The notes: generated by a model from the sequence alone, not told the origin. DNA of 64,000 nt from Pseudomonadota bacterium (GCA_023388175.1 JAEWGT010000017.1:310001-374000); one strand, 5' to 3'. Counted from the first letter of the stretch, positions 1 through 9,398 are shown. A program made the numbers and translations.

Positions 1-1
1 C

Positions 2-289
2 GCCTTTTATCGCTTCGCGCCCGACAGAAGGCTCAAGGCAGGCAAATGGATATGGCCGGGCGCCGTTCTGGCCACCACGCTCTGGCTCGCCGTCTGTCTG
101 GCTTTCTCTTTCTATGTCGAGCAGATCGGTAATTTTGAAGCCACGTTCGGATCGCTCACAACGGCGATTCTGCTCCTGCTCTGGATGTATAATTCGGCGC
201 TGATCGTGGTGCTCGGCGCCACGTTCAACACCGAGATGCACCGCGAGGCCATGAAGAAACTCAAATCTATCGAGTTATCGACCGGATAA
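2..289 (+). CDS. YihY/BrkB-family inner membrane protein, C-terminal part
   Basis: Only the last 95 codons are inside the window and the start lies upstream of base 1. The reading frame shows the typical end of the YihY/UPF0761 family: a YRFAPDRR segment, a membrane helix beginning at PGAVLATTLW, then a GSLTTAILLLLWMYNSALIVVLGATFNTE segment (helix followed by a small-residue turn). The family is a polytopic inner-membrane protein once called ribonuclease BN; its true role is not settled. The gene converges on the glycosidase, and the two reading frames overlap tail to tail by 23 bases. Family assignment is from sequence pattern; function is not inferred. Confidence 0.8.
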   Translation, partial: AFYRFAPDRRLKAGKWIWPGAVLATTLWLAVCLAFSFYVEQIGNFEATFGSLTTAILLLLWMYNSALIVVLGATFNTEMHREAMKKLKSIELSTG

Positions 290-1307
290 AACCCGCTTCG
301 TCCTTGCGATAAGGCGTACCATCGCTGTGGAACACGTCGTGGAACCACGGGTCCGGCATGGTCTCGACATAGGGATTGGCCCAACTGTCCCATGGATAGA
401 GTGTCTGGCTGCGCCCCGCGACAAGCCCCCAGCAGTAGGAGGCAATCTTTTCGCGCTTGGCGATCGGCAGAATGCCATCGAACGTACTGCCCGGTGTTCG
501 CGCCATGAATTCGGTCAGAAACAGCGGCCTGTCGCGCGGCAGGTCCAGCAGCTTGGCCTCGAACAGCTCCGGCGTCTGGTAGTCGTGAAAGCTGATGACG
601 TCGGAATTCTCGATCTGAATGCGGGCATGGGGATCGTCATAAAGCGTCTTGCCAGCCCAGACGCCCGACGTCAGCGGCTGCTTCGGCGCGGCATTGCGCG
701 CCCAGGCGAAAACCTGCGGCAGCAGTTCGGTGATCAGGTCGCGCTTGTTCTCAAGTTCCTCGAAACGCCCGCCATTGAGATTGCTCGGCTCGTTCCACAC
801 GTCCCAGACAATCACGCGCTCATCCTTGCCGAAGCTGGCGACTACATCCTCTACATACCCGCGCAGCCGCCCATATTGCGCTGCATCCGCCAGCGCCCTG
901 CCCGGCCCTTGCACCCATTGCGAATTGTGAACCCCCGGGCGCGGCTCGGGCTGTTTTCCCAGCGCAACATCAGGATTCCACACCGAGTCGAACAGCACCA
1001 GCATGGTGCTGATGCCCTTGCCAGCGGCAATGTCGAGATAGCGGTCGATCCTCTGCTTGAACCCCGCCGCATCCGCTGCCCAAAGCAGATCATGCAGGAA
1101 TACGCGCATGCTGTTCATGCCCAGATCGGCCGCCCAGCCCAGTTCCTTTTCGATCAGCGCCGGATTGAAACTGTCTGCCTGCCACATCTCCAGCTGGTTC
1201 GACGCGTCAGAAGGCACGAAATTCGCGCCGACGAGCCAGGGTTGGCCCGCATACCACTCATTCGCCCGGGCCGCACCCCAGCGCCCCGGGGCCGATATAT
1301 TGCTCAT
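267..1307 (-). CDS. Clan GH-A glycoside hydrolase (cellulase/endo-beta-mannanase-like)
   Basis: The 346-residue protein has no obvious signal peptide. Clan GH-A features are visible: WDVWNEPSN carries the acid/base glutamate (NEP) and FLTEFMAR near the C-terminus the likely nucleophile glutamate. The N-terminus (GQPWLVGANFVPSDASNQL) resembles bacterial proteins annotated as 1,4-beta-xylanase or cellulase, but the substrate cannot be told from sequence. The ATG was chosen because TGAGGGGAA sits just upstream; the frame is open further upstream without another good ribosome site. It lies 22 bases downstream of the HdeD-like gene on the same strand, so the two may be cotranscribed. It may process plant oligosaccharides intracellularly. 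Confidence 0.8.
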   Translation of the reverse strand: MSNISAPGRWGAARANEWYAGQPWLVGANFVPSDASNQLEMWQADSFNPALIEKELGWAADLGMNSMRVFLHDLLWAADAAGFKQRIDRYLDIAAGKGISTMLVLFDSVWNPDVALGKQPEPRPGVHNSQWVQGPGRALADAAQYGRLRGYVEDVVASFGKDERVIVWDVWNEPSNLNGGRFEELENKRDLITELLPQVFAWARNAAPKQPLTSGVWAGKTLYDDPHARIQIENSDVISFHDYQTPELFEAKLLDLPRDRPLFLTEFMARTPGSTFDGILPIAKREKIASYCWGLVAGRSQTLYPWDSWANPYVETMPDPWFHDVFHSDGTPYRKDEAGFIRSITR

Positions 1308-1329
1308 GAATTTCCCCTCAAAATCCGGT

Positions 1330-1890
1330 TTAGGCCTTGCTGGCCTGATACAGCCGCCATGCCCAGCCGAAGAGGCCAATGGCGAACGTTATCAGCAGGA
1401 TGCCACCGATGATCATGCCAATCGAGGCGCTCAGCAGCGGGAAGATCAGGAAGATCAGCCCCAGCAGCACGTAAGACACGCCCGAAAGCACCACCGGCCA
1501 GATGCGTGCATAGCTTTCGCGCTCCCGCACCACAACGACGATCTGCATGACACCGACAATGATCGCCGCGATGCCGACCAGCGTGGACATGAAGGTCACG
1601 GTGAAAATCGTCGCCAGCAGCGGACTGACGAGGATCAGGATACCCAGGACCAACGAGGCGGCATTGGCCACCACGTCGAACCAGTAATTGCCGCTCTTGC
1701 CACCACCGAAGGTCAGGCTCCAAAGCCCCAGCGCACCATCGATGATGAGAAGGATGCCGCCGAAAAGCACCAGCACCGCCAACGCTTCGATCGGCCAGAT
1801 GATCGCGTAAATTCCGCCCAGCAGCATCAACAGGCCGCGCAAGGCCGTGGCCAGCGCAAAACGTCTTTTGGTTTGGGAAGAAACAGCCAT
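1330..1890 (-). CDS. HdeD-family (DUF308) membrane protein
   Basis: A 186-residue protein made almost entirely of membrane helices, about six, arranged as repeated DUF308 units (GIYAIIWPIEALAVLVLFGG and GILILVSPLLATIFTVTF are parallel segments). HdeD proteins in enterobacteria are linked to acid resistance; most alphaproteobacterial members are uncharacterised. The start is set by AAGGAG seven bases before the ATG. It is the first gene of a possible two-gene unit with the downstream glycosidase. The upstream gene (MFS exporter) is divergent and separated by about 180 bases. No specific regulator site was recognised. Confidence 0.85.
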   Translation of the reverse strand: MAVSSQTKRRFALATALRGLLMLLGGIYAIIWPIEALAVLVLFGGILLIIDGALGLWSLTFGGGKSGNYWFDVVANAASLVLGILILVSPLLATIFTVTFMSTLVGIAAIIVGVMQIVVVVRERESYARIWPVVLSGVSYVLLGLIFLIFPLLSASIGMIIGGILLITFAIGLFGWAWRLYQASKA

Positions 1891-2070
1891 TTCATGTCTC
1901 CTTGCGGCCCAGCCGCAGCCACTCACACCAGGCAGCCTAAACCCTTCCCAGAGTCGCGCCAACACGCGTCGGGCTATAGTTTTTCTATACGCATGCACGC
2001 AAAATGTGCATTGTCCTGCTGGCAAAGCCGTGGAATGAGACACGCCCGTCCCCGTTGCGTCCCTTGCCTC

Positions 2071-3255
2071 ATGTCCCTGCCGCTGCTCGCGCTGTTTCTG
2101 GCTGCCTTTGCCTTTGGCACGGCTGAATTCGTCATTGCCGGCGTCCTGCCCGACGTCGCCCTCGGGCTCGGCGTTTCCATTCCCCTCGCGGGGTTTCTGG
2201 TCTCTGGCTACGCCATAGGCATTGCCGTTGGCGGACCACTGCTGACGCTGGCCAGCAAGGCCATGAACCGAAAGCTGCTGGTTATCCTGCTCGGCGCAGG
2301 CTTCACCATGGGCCAGATTCTGTGCGCCATTGCGCCCAATTTTGAACTGCTGATGCTGGCGCGCATCTTCGTTTCGGTGCTGCATGGCAGCTATTTTGGC
2401 ATCGCCTTCATTCTCGCCACCGCAATTGTCCCGCCCGAGCGGCGCGGCTTTGCCATGGCCCTGATTCTCGCCGGTCTCACCGTCTCCAATATCCTGGGCG
2501 TGCCCGGCGGCACCGCCATCGGCCATGCACTGGGCTGGCGCGCTACCTTCTGGGCCGTTGGCGCATTGGGGCTCGCCGCCACCATGATCATCGCAGCCTT
2601 CCTGCCTGCAAGTGCCGGTGCCTCGGCCGCTCAGGGCAGCTTGCGGCGGGAATTTGCGGTTCTGGGCCGCCAGCAGGTCGCCACCAGCCTTATGGTTTCA
2701 GTGCTGGTCATGGTCGGGCAATACAGCCTTTTCACCTATATCGCCCCGCTTCTCATTGGCGTGACCGGCCTCGACGCCGAGGCCATCCCGCTCATCCTGC
2801 TGCTTTACGGCATCGGCTCGACCATCGGGGTATTCATAGGCGGACGCCTCGCCGACTGGCGTCTCCTGCCCTCGCTGATTACAATTCTGGCCATTCAGAC
2901 CATATTGTTTGCCGGCCTTTATGTCGCGGCGCCGCACCCCATCGCCATGTCGGTCGTGGTCCTGCTGTGGGGCGGCGCCAACTTCGCCTTCGGCTCGCCT
3001 TTGCAGTCGCGCATGCTGATGTGGGCCGCCGATGCACCAAATCTCACATCGGCACTGATTCCAACCGGCTTCAATGTCGGCATCGCCATCGGCGCCATTC
3101 TTGGCGCCAGCCTGCTCGATGCAGGCATGGGCTATCGTGCCCTGCCGGTCATCGGTATGGTTTCACTGGCGCTGTCAGTCATTATCGTCGCGATTTCGGC
3201 CATGTTGGAAAGGCGCAGCGGGGCAACTCCACCCCAGGGCGCAATGGCCGTGTAA
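2071..3255 (+). CDS. MFS transporter, DHA1 drug/sugar-efflux type
   Basis: 394 residues with twelve predicted helices. The first helix has the AFAFGTAEFVIAGVLPDVA signature of the AraJ/YdhP-like DHA1 branch of proton-driven efflux permeases; SGYAIGIAVGGPLL and a basic loop MNRK between helices 2 and 3 match the family. Likely exports drugs, sugars or arabinose-like compounds; the substrate is unknown. The start is uncertain: in-frame ATGs also lie at 1993 and 2035 and none has a strong ribosome site. 2071 was chosen because the family begins just before the first helix. Much longer in-frame extension to 1057 runs through the opposite-strand genes and is not credible. Confidence 0.85.
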   Translation: MSLPLLALFLAAFAFGTAEFVIAGVLPDVALGLGVSIPLAGFLVSGYAIGIAVGGPLLTLASKAMNRKLLVILLGAGFTMGQILCAIAPNFELLMLARIFVSVLHGSYFGIAFILATAIVPPERRGFAMALILAGLTVSNILGVPGGTAIGHALGWRATFWAVGALGLAATMIIAAFLPASAGASAAQGSLRREFAVLGRQQVATSLMVSVLVMVGQYSLFTYIAPLLIGVTGLDAEAIPLILLLYGIGSTIGVFIGGRLADWRLLPSLITILAIQTILFAGLYVAAPHPIAMSVVVLLWGGANFAFGSPLQSRMLMWAADAPNLTSALIPTGFNVGIAIGAILGASLLDAGMGYRALPVIGMVSLALSVIIVAISAMLERRSGATPPQGAMAV

Positions 3256-3364
3256 CGTCCTGGTGACAATCTTGGTATTTGATTGGTCGCGTTAGGATAG
3301 TTTGCGGCATTGCGCGCTAAGAGTGCCCGTGTCCAACATCGCACACGCGTCAGGCACAGGACAT

Positions 3365-4510
3365 ATGCTCGACAACGCCTCACTTCTGATCGGAATCGCT
3401 TTTTCCAGCGCATCTCTGATGGTCGCATTGCTGATCGGCTGGATGCATGCGCGGCAGCAGCACTATCTCGTGCATGGGGCCGCAGGCATTGGCATGCTGG
3501 TCGTTGCTCTCATCGTGCTGGGCCTGCGCGACGGCCGCTATGATCTTGTGGTCCAGATCGTGCCCTTCTCGCTTCTGCTTGCCGCTTTGTCGCTGATCTA
3601 TTCCGGATCGCGCCTTTTCCGCGATGCAAATGCCAGCCTCCTGGTGCCAATTCTGGTTGGTCTGACAACCATCATCGCAACGTGCATCCCCTTCCTTCTC
3701 GGATACTCTGGCGTGGGCACCATCGCACTCAATCTGGGCGCGGCGCTCATCATGTTCCTCAGCGGCCTCGAATACTGGCGGGGCCGCAGCGACACCCGCA
3801 TCCCCATGATCGCCAATGCCGCGCTCTATACGCTGGTGTCGATCTCCTTCGTCACCTGTGCTGCCGTTCTTGCACTGGAGGGACAATGGGTCTTGTCCGG
3901 TCCGCCGGCCAACTGGGCCGAAGATATTAACTCCATCATGTCGCTGGTGGGTCTGACCGGCATCGGGGCCATCACCCTGACCCTGCATCATGCCCGTGCC
4001 GCGCGCCGGCACCGCGAGGAGGCCAATACAGATTCGCTCACCGGCGTACTCAACCGGCGCGCCCTGTTCGGCCGCATCCCTGAATCGCGAACCGTGGCAG
4101 GGCTGGCCGTACTGATGTTCGATCTCGACCACTTCAAGCAGATCAACGACCGCCTCGGCCACGCCAGGGGCGACCTGGTGCTGCAAAAGTTCGCCGATGT
4201 ATTGGGAACCCAGTTGCGCGCCGCAGATATTATCGCTCGCGTCGGCGGTGAGGAATTCTGCGTCATTCTGCCCGGCCTGGACCGCGACGCCGCGCGTCAG
4301 GCCGCCGAACGGGTACGGCTAGCCTTCGCTGCGCTGGAAATCCCGATCGGCGACAATGGCGAGATTGCCACCGTCAGCGCCGGACTGGCGACCGGCGGTA
4401 TCGATGAACCCTTCTCCTCGGCGCTCAGCCGCGCCGATGCCGCGCTCTACAAGGCCAAGCAGTCCGGGCGCAACCAGGTGTGCCTGGCCGCGCTGCGGCT
4501 GGTTGCCTGA
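3365..4510 (+). CDS. Membrane-anchored GGDEF diguanylate cyclase
   Basis: 381 residues. The first ~215 form about six membrane helices; the C-terminal ~165 form a GGDEF domain with an intact GGEEF active loop at about residues 294-298. An RAAD inhibitory I-site lies exactly five residues before it, so product inhibition by cyclic di-GMP is expected. DFDHFK-like metal-binding motif appears as FDLDHFKQIND. Expected to make c-di-GMP from two GTP at the inner membrane in response to a signal sensed by the membrane part. The ATG follows an AGGA. In-frame GTG (3329) and TTG (3302) are alternatives. Ends six bases before the convergent yqeY. Confidence 0.9.
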   Translation: MLDNASLLIGIAFSSASLMVALLIGWMHARQQHYLVHGAAGIGMLVVALIVLGLRDGRYDLVVQIVPFSLLLAALSLIYSGSRLFRDANASLLVPILVGLTTIIATCIPFLLGYSGVGTIALNLGAALIMFLSGLEYWRGRSDTRIPMIANAALYTLVSISFVTCAAVLALEGQWVLSGPPANWAEDINSIMSLVGLTGIGAITLTLHHARAARRHREEANTDSLTGVLNRRALFGRIPESRTVAGLAVLMFDLDHFKQINDRLGHARGDLVLQKFADVLGTQLRAADIIARVGGEEFCVILPGLDRDAARQAAERVRLAFAALEIPIGDNGEIATVSAGLATGGIDEPFSSALSRADAALYKAKQSGRNQVCLAALRLVA

Positions 4511-4515
4511 TCCGC

Positions 4516-4968
4516 TCAGGCGCTGAGCGCTGCCCGCACCTGTCCGCTGACCTTGCCGAAGTCGATACGGCCCGGATAATCGGCTTTGAGCTGGGCAATG
4601 ACCTTGCCCATATCCTTGGGCTCGGCCGCGCCGGTCGCGGCAATGGCAGCCTTGATGGCAGCCGCCACTTCGTCCTCGCTCAGCCCCTTGGGCAGAAACT
4701 CGTTGAGAATATCGATCTCTTCTTTTTCCACCGTGGCCAGGTCGGCGCGGCCGGCCTGCGCATAGATGGCAAAGCTCTCCTCGCGCTGCTTCACCATCTT
4801 CTGGATCAGGGCAAGAATTTCGTCATTGGTCGCCGGGCCCTTGCCCTCGCCGCGATGGGCAATATCGCGGTCCTTGATCGCCGCGTTGATCGAGCGCAAC
4901 GTCGCCGTGCGGCGCTGATCACGGGCCTTGAGCGCCAGCTTGAGCCCTTCACTGATGTCTTCGCGCAT
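4516..4968 (-). CDS. GatB/YqeY domain protein
   Basis: 150 residues, the normal length for stand-alone YqeY. The sequence shows the family pattern: LKARDQRRTATLRSINAAIKD near the N-terminus, LIQKMVKQREESFAIYAQAGRADLA in the middle, and ILNEFLPKGLSEDEV before the C-terminal tRNA-binding-like helices. YqeY resembles the tail domain of amidotransferase subunit GatB and may assist tRNA-dependent amidation, though this is unproven for most members. GGAAAG precedes the ATG. It is divergent from carA, with about 190 bases between them that must hold both promoters. This divergent yqeY-carA arrangement is common in alphaproteobacteria. Confidence 0.9.
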   Translation of the reverse strand: MREDISEGLKLALKARDQRRTATLRSINAAIKDRDIAHRGEGKGPATNDEILALIQKMVKQREESFAIYAQAGRADLATVEKEEIDILNEFLPKGLSEDEVAAAIKAAIAATGAAEPKDMGKVIAQLKADYPGRIDFGKVSGQVRAALSA

Positions 4969-5157
4969 GTCTTTCCGGCTCCTTGCTATGCAGATTGTTG
5001 CCCCCATATAGGCAAGAAACGCGGCTTGCGCCACTTGCGCTATGGACGTTGGCCTTCTATGGAAAGGCCTCAACCGACATCATCGCCGCGACAACAGGCA
5101 GGCCCCCGCCACCTTTCTTGCCGCGCGGCCTCATGAAACCGAGCTTGGAGAAGCACA

Positions 5158-6369
5158 GTGACCTTCTGGCAGCAGAAACCCGCGACCGCAGTTCTGATTC
5201 TGGCAGACGGCACGCGCCTGGAAGGCCACGGCATCGGCGCCGAAGGCCATTCCGCCGGCGAAGTCTGCTTCAACACCGCCATGACCGGCTATCAGGAAGT
5301 GCTGACAGATCCGTCCTATGCCGGACAGATCATCACCTTCACCTTCCCCCATATCGGCAATGTCGGCGCCAATGACGAAGACATCGAAACCGTAAACATG
5401 GCCGCGCTGTCGGGCGTACGTGGTGTCGTGCTCAAGGCCGACATCACCAATCCCTCCAATTATCGCGCTGCCGAAAAGCTCGATGCCTGGCTCAAGAAGC
5501 GCAATATCATCGGCATTGCCGGCATCGACACCCGCGCGCTGACCGCCCGCATCCGTGAAAACGGCATGCCCAATGGCGTCATCGCCCATGAGCCCACTGG
5601 CCAGTTCGATGAAGGCTCCATTCAAGCCGAGTTGAAGGCTTTCCCCGGCCTTGAAGGGCTCGATCTCGCCAAGGAAGTCACCACCGCCCAGACCTATCAC
5701 TGGGACCAGACGTCCTGGAAATGGAACGAGGGCTATGGCGAACTCGCCAGCCCTGACTTCCACGTTGTCGCCATCGACTACGGCGCCAAGCGCAATATCC
5801 TGCGCTGCCTTGCCGACCAGGGCGCCAAGGTAACGGTCGTTCCTGCCACGGCAACCGCCGCCGACGTCCTGTCGCACAATCCCGATGCCATCTTCCTCTC
5901 CAATGGCCCCGGCGATCCGGCCGCGACCGGCAAATATGCCGTGCCCACCATCCAGAAGCTGATGGAAGCCGACAAGCCGATCTTCGGCATCTGCCTCGGC
6001 CACCAGTTGCTCGGCCGGGCTCTGGGTGCGACCACCTCGAAGATGCACCAGGGCCACCACGGCGCCAATCATCCGGTCAAGGACCTGACGACCGGCAAGG
6101 TGGAAATCACCTCGATGAACCATGGCTTTGCCGTGGACGCGGACACCTTGCCCGCCGGCGTCACCCAGACCCATGTCTCGCTCTTTGACGGCTCCAATGC
6201 CGGCCTCGCCGTGGACGGCAAGCCGATCTTCTCGGTGCAGTACCACCCCGAAGCCAGCCCGGGCCCCAAGGACAGTCACTACCTGTTCACGCGCTTCCTC
6301 AACCACGTGCGCAAGCAAAAGGGCCTGGCGGAAAAGCCGGAACATGTTGCCCCCGGTGAGGCAGCCTGA
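5158..6369 (+). CDS. carA: Carbamoyl-phosphate synthase small subunit
   Basis: 403 residues, the usual length. The N-terminal domain is followed by a class I glutamine amidotransferase domain with the catalytic cysteine in GICLGHQ (about C279) and the histidine/glutamate of YHPEASPG (about H363, E365). It releases ammonia from glutamine and passes it to CarB for carbamoyl phosphate synthesis, feeding arginine and pyrimidine pathways. Translation starts at GTG, preceded by GGAGAAG. carB lies about 26 kb away on the same strand rather than adjacent, so subunit balance must be set by two promoters. No arginine or pyrimidine operator was recognised. Confidence 0.97.
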   Translation: MTFWQQKPATAVLILADGTRLEGHGIGAEGHSAGEVCFNTAMTGYQEVLTDPSYAGQIITFTFPHIGNVGANDEDIETVNMAALSGVRGVVLKADITNPSNYRAAEKLDAWLKKRNIIGIAGIDTRALTARIRENGMPNGVIAHEPTGQFDEGSIQAELKAFPGLEGLDLAKEVTTAQTYHWDQTSWKWNEGYGELASPDFHVVAIDYGAKRNILRCLADQGAKVTVVPATATAADVLSHNPDAIFLSNGPGDPAATGKYAVPTIQKLMEADKPIFGICLGHQLLGRALGATTSKMHQGHHGANHPVKDLTTGKVEITSMNHGFAVDADTLPAGVTQTHVSLFDGSNAGLAVDGKPIFSVQYHPEASPGPKDSHYLFTRFLNHVRKQKGLAEKPEHVAPGEAA

Positions 6370-6411
6370 TCCACTCGGGGATCACAACGATTCCCACCGG
6401 CAGACGTCCCG

Positions 6412-7122
6412 ATGAACGACGACATGATTGAAGGCCTCAGGGGCGGCGCGGTCATAGCGCTGTCCACAGCGCCTTTTGCAGTGCTGTTCGGTGCCGTGGC
6501 CGTGGATAATGGCCTTTCGATCCTCGACGCCGGGCTGATGAGCGCCACCATCTATGCCGGGGCAAGTCAGCTCGTCGGCATCGAGCTGTTCGGCCAGCAT
6601 GTTGCGCCGTGGCTGATCATTCTCTCGATCTTCGCCGTCAACTTCCGGCACATTCTGTATTCGGCCGCCATTGCCCGATATATCCGTCACTATTCGCCAC
6701 TACAGAAGGCGATCGCCTTCTTTTTCCTGATCGACCCGCAATTTGCCGAAGCCATCCGCCGTGGCGAAACCGGCAAGCCGGTCAGCTTCCCCTGGTATAT
6801 GGCCTTTGCGCTGATCATCTACGTCACCTGGCTGACATTCTCGGTGCTCGGCGCATGGTTCGGCTCCATGCTGGGCGATCCGCGTCAACTGGCCTTCGAT
6901 GTCCTCCTGCCGATCTATTTTCTGGGTCTGGTGGTGGGCTTCCGCCGCAAGCCGGGCTTCTACCCGGTCGTGGCCGCCAGCATGGTCAGCTCCATGATCG
7001 GCTACTACTTGGTCGGCTCGCCCTGGCATGTCAGCATAGGCGCCGTTTGCGGCGTATTTGTCGCGGCCCTGCTCCCGCTCCCCGCGCCGCCCGCCACGGT
7101 CGCCGAGACGGAGGCGCGCTGA
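6412..7122 (+). CDS. azlC: AzlC-family branched-chain amino acid exporter, large subunit
   Basis: 236 residues, polytopic. The family signature is clear: GGAVIALSTAPFAVLFGAVAVDNG in the first helix, YAGASQLVGIELFGQ, and VNFRHILYSAAIARYI. AzlC works with the small AzlD protein to export branched-chain amino acids and analogues across the inner membrane. The stop codon overlaps the azlD start (TGATG), indicating translational coupling. It begins 42 bases after carA, so readthrough from carA is possible. The C-terminal PLPAPPATVAETEAR tail is outside the membrane core. Substrate is inferred from family only. Confidence 0.9.
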   Translation: MNDDMIEGLRGGAVIALSTAPFAVLFGAVAVDNGLSILDAGLMSATIYAGASQLVGIELFGQHVAPWLIILSIFAVNFRHILYSAAIARYIRHYSPLQKAIAFFFLIDPQFAEAIRRGETGKPVSFPWYMAFALIIYVTWLTFSVLGAWFGSMLGDPRQLAFDVLLPIYFLGLVVGFRRKPGFYPVVAASMVSSMIGYYLVGSPWHVSIGAVCGVFVAALLPLPAPPATVAETEAR

Positions 7123-7427
7123 TGGACGATCTGTCCACGATCCTGCTGATCCTCGTGGCCGCGGCAGCGACCTATCTTACGCGCATCGGGGGCTATGTCC
7201 TCATCACCCAGATGCGGGCCCTGCCGCCGCGGCTTGAGGCGGCGCTCAACGCCGTCCCCGCTGCGGTCCTGACGACCCTATGGGCCCCCGCCTTTTTCAA
7301 CGGCGGTTGGGACGTGCGCATCGCCCTTGTCGTGGCAGGTCTGGTCTGCCTGCGCTTCCCGGGCCTTGTGATGCTCGCCGCCGGCTGGGCAGCCGCAATG
7401 GCGGCCCGGCACCTGTTCGGTCTTTAG
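7122..7427 (+). CDS. azlD: AzlD-family exporter small subunit
   Basis: 101 residues with about four helices; the AATYLTRIGGYVL segment near the N-terminus and LEAALNAVPAAVLTTLWAPA in the middle are typical AzlD. Start codon overlaps the azlC stop by one base, so the two subunits are made together. Forms the heteromeric amino acid exporter with AzlC. The gene is followed after 33 bases by the convergent end of the large secreted protein gene. No terminator was recognised in that short gap. Confidence 0.9.
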   Translation: MDDLSTILLILVAAAATYLTRIGGYVLITQMRALPPRLEAALNAVPAAVLTTLWAPAFFNGGWDVRIALVVAGLVCLRFPGLVMLAAGWAAAMAARHLFGL

Positions 7428-7460
7428 CATCGCCGGGCAAGCACGGCGCCTGCGCCGCGC

Positions 7461-9398
7461 TCACATCTTGTGCTCATACATGGCTCGAATGTCCTCGGCC
7501 AGCGCATCGCCCGACGCGGCATCCAGCACCACGTCAAAATTCACCAGGATTGTGGACCAGAACAGTCGGTCCCGCGCACCCATCTTGTCGAGGATACAGG
7601 CATTGCTTTGCGCTTCGGTACCGAAATGCAACCGGAAGCGCTGCCCCCATTGGTCATCCACCGCAGCAACGGGCCCGCATGTAGTATATTCAGCCGCCCT
7701 GCTTTCGGCCTCGGACAGTTCGGACCGGTCGAAACTGATACGCAGCAGCTCCAGATTGGCGATCCGATCCTTTCTGCCGACCCAGTCGGCAATCATCTCG
7801 AAGCGGTCAATATTGTATGGCGCGCCATCCAGCGTGACGCCGGCAAGGTTGACCCCATAGCCGGTGTAGAACTGCTCTTCATCGATCTGGAAGAAAATAG
7901 CCATGGCCACTTCAAGCGCGCTATCGCTTTCGATCCCGCCAACGCCGCCACCCTCCATTGTCGCGGGAGGCTCGTAGTCACCGAGCGTCTGGGCGATGCA
8001 GGTCGAAACAAACACATCGCCGATCATGCGCCGGAAGGGATAGGTGGCACGTGCCTCCAGCAGCCGGTCGCGGCTTTCACCATCTTCGGCAATGGCAAGA
8101 TAGAGATCGATCCCCGCCGAAACCTGCACCTGATCCTGCTGGCGATAGTCGGAGCCGACGAACACCGACTCGTTCTCCCGCGCATAGGGAAAGAGCACCG
8201 AATGATCGTGCCAGGCACGCCCCCAGAAGTCGGCGAGACGATGCACCGTAGGGCCCATGATCGTCGCTGCATCCACACCCTGACTGGCCAGGATGACATA
8301 GGTTTCCATCGCATACATCAGCGCGGTGCCTTGATAAAACAGCGCCCGGTTTCCGCGCGAAGCGCCCAAGCGCTCGGAGCCGTCTTCGCGCACAAAGGAA
8401 GCCGCGCTCAGGGCCAGTTGTGCGCCCTCGTTGAACTGGTCCACATCATTGGTCATCAGGGCATGAAGCATCATGGAACGCCCAAGACGACCCACTTCCT
8501 GCGAGATCGATGCACCGCCAATGTTGAGCGCAAATGCACTGTCGGGAAAAGTTTCGAACAGCCTGGACAGCCAAGTCTCGATCCGGGACTGCTCGTCATC
8601 CGACAAGGACAGCGCCTCGCGCGCGATGAGATAATTGGCAATCAGTGCCTGGGTCGCAATCGTTCCTGCGGCAAAGTCCGGATAGACAATCAGCCTGCCG
8701 TCGCGGTCGACAAGGCTGGCGCTGTGCAAGGCACTCCCCGCCTCTGCATGTTCCAGAAGCGCCGCCTTCAATTCGTCCGCTGCCCCGGTATCTCCGAGAA
8801 GTGCTGCCCCGGCCCTTATTTGGACGGCAAACGATAATTCTTCGAGCCATTTCACACCCGGATGCAGATTGCGCCGGCCAGTCGTCTCGAACTCCCGGAA
8901 ACTGGAATAGGTTCGCAGGGGCTGACCCGCAGCCGGGAATGCTTCAGTGGTCGAGGCGCAGAAAGCCGTGTTTTCCGCCGCGCGCAGCATTGTGCCAAAA
9001 GCTTCAGGCTTCAGCGTGGTCAACGGCGTATAAAGCGTTGCCAGGTCCACTTCCGGTACGAAATCGAACTGCCGGTTCTGCGTCGTACGCCCCGTTTCGG
9101 CGTCGATAGCGGGCGACGCTCCGTTGAACGGCACCGCCGCCAAGGCGTCGTAAAGCGCATCCACGTCGTCAATGCCGAACGCGCCATCGAAATTGCCTCC
9201 GCGATCGGCATGGAATTTTTCCAGCGCCGCAAGCGTCCGCCCGCCTATCGACCCATCGACCGGTCCTGGCTCATAGCCCAGGATCTTAAGATGGAGCTGC
9301 GCCTGCGCCAGATCAGCGTCGCGTGCGTGGGCGCCCCCGGTGACGAACGCAAGTCCGAGTCCTACCGCCAACGCAAATTGAGCAAAACGCTTGTTCAT
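7461..9398 (-). CDS. Secreted protein with N-terminal peptidoglycan-binding domain; large uncharacterised body
   Basis: 645 residues. A signal peptide is evident (KRFAQFALAVGLGLAFVTGGAHA). Residues ~28-70 form a PG_binding_1 domain (AQAQLHLKILGYEPGPVDG, then GGRTLAALEKFH). The remaining ~550 residues are helical and include many aromatic/acidic segments. They loosely resemble an alpha/alpha toroid as in polysaccharide lyases, but I cannot assign a family or catalytic residues. The protein probably acts in the periplasm at the cell wall or on an imported polysaccharide. Start chosen at ATG five bases after GGAGG; two in-frame GTGs lie immediately upstream. Divergent from the LuxR-type gene, which could regulate it. 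Confidence 0.65.
   Translation of the reverse strand: MNKRFAQFALAVGLGLAFVTGGAHARDADLAQAQLHLKILGYEPGPVDGSIGGRTLAALEKFHADRGGNFDGAFGIDDVDALYDALAAVPFNGASPAIDAETGRTTQNRQFDFVPEVDLATLYTPLTTLKPEAFGTMLRAAENTAFCASTTEAFPAAGQPLRTYSSFREFETTGRRNLHPGVKWLEELSFAVQIRAGAALLGDTGAADELKAALLEHAEAGSALHSASLVDRDGRLIVYPDFAAGTIATQALIANYLIAREALSLSDDEQSRIETWLSRLFETFPDSAFALNIGGASISQEVGRLGRSMMLHALMTNDVDQFNEGAQLALSAASFVREDGSERLGASRGNRALFYQGTALMYAMETYVILASQGVDAATIMGPTVHRLADFWGRAWHDHSVLFPYARENESVFVGSDYRQQDQVQVSAGIDLYLAIAEDGESRDRLLEARATYPFRRMIGDVFVSTCIAQTLGDYEPPATMEGGGVGGIESDSALEVAMAIFFQIDEEQFYTGYGVNLAGVTLDGAPYNIDRFEMIADWVGRKDRIANLELLRISFDRSELSEAESRAAEYTTCGPVAAVDDQWGQRFRLHFGTEAQSNACILDKMGARDRLFWSTILVNFDVVLDAASGDALAEDIRAMYEHKM

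Noticed and set aside
1057..2070. Extension of the MFS transporter upstream to 1057
   Set aside because: It would run through the glycosidase and HdeD-like genes on the other strand and has Gln/His-rich non-membrane sequence.
5131..6345. 404-residue open frame opposite carA
   Set aside because: Shadow of carA; composition (Gly/Val/Asp/Ala-rich) is typical of an antisense frame.
7470..8837. 455-residue plus-strand frame
   Set aside because: Lies opposite the secreted peptidoglycan-binding protein, which has a signal peptide and good start.
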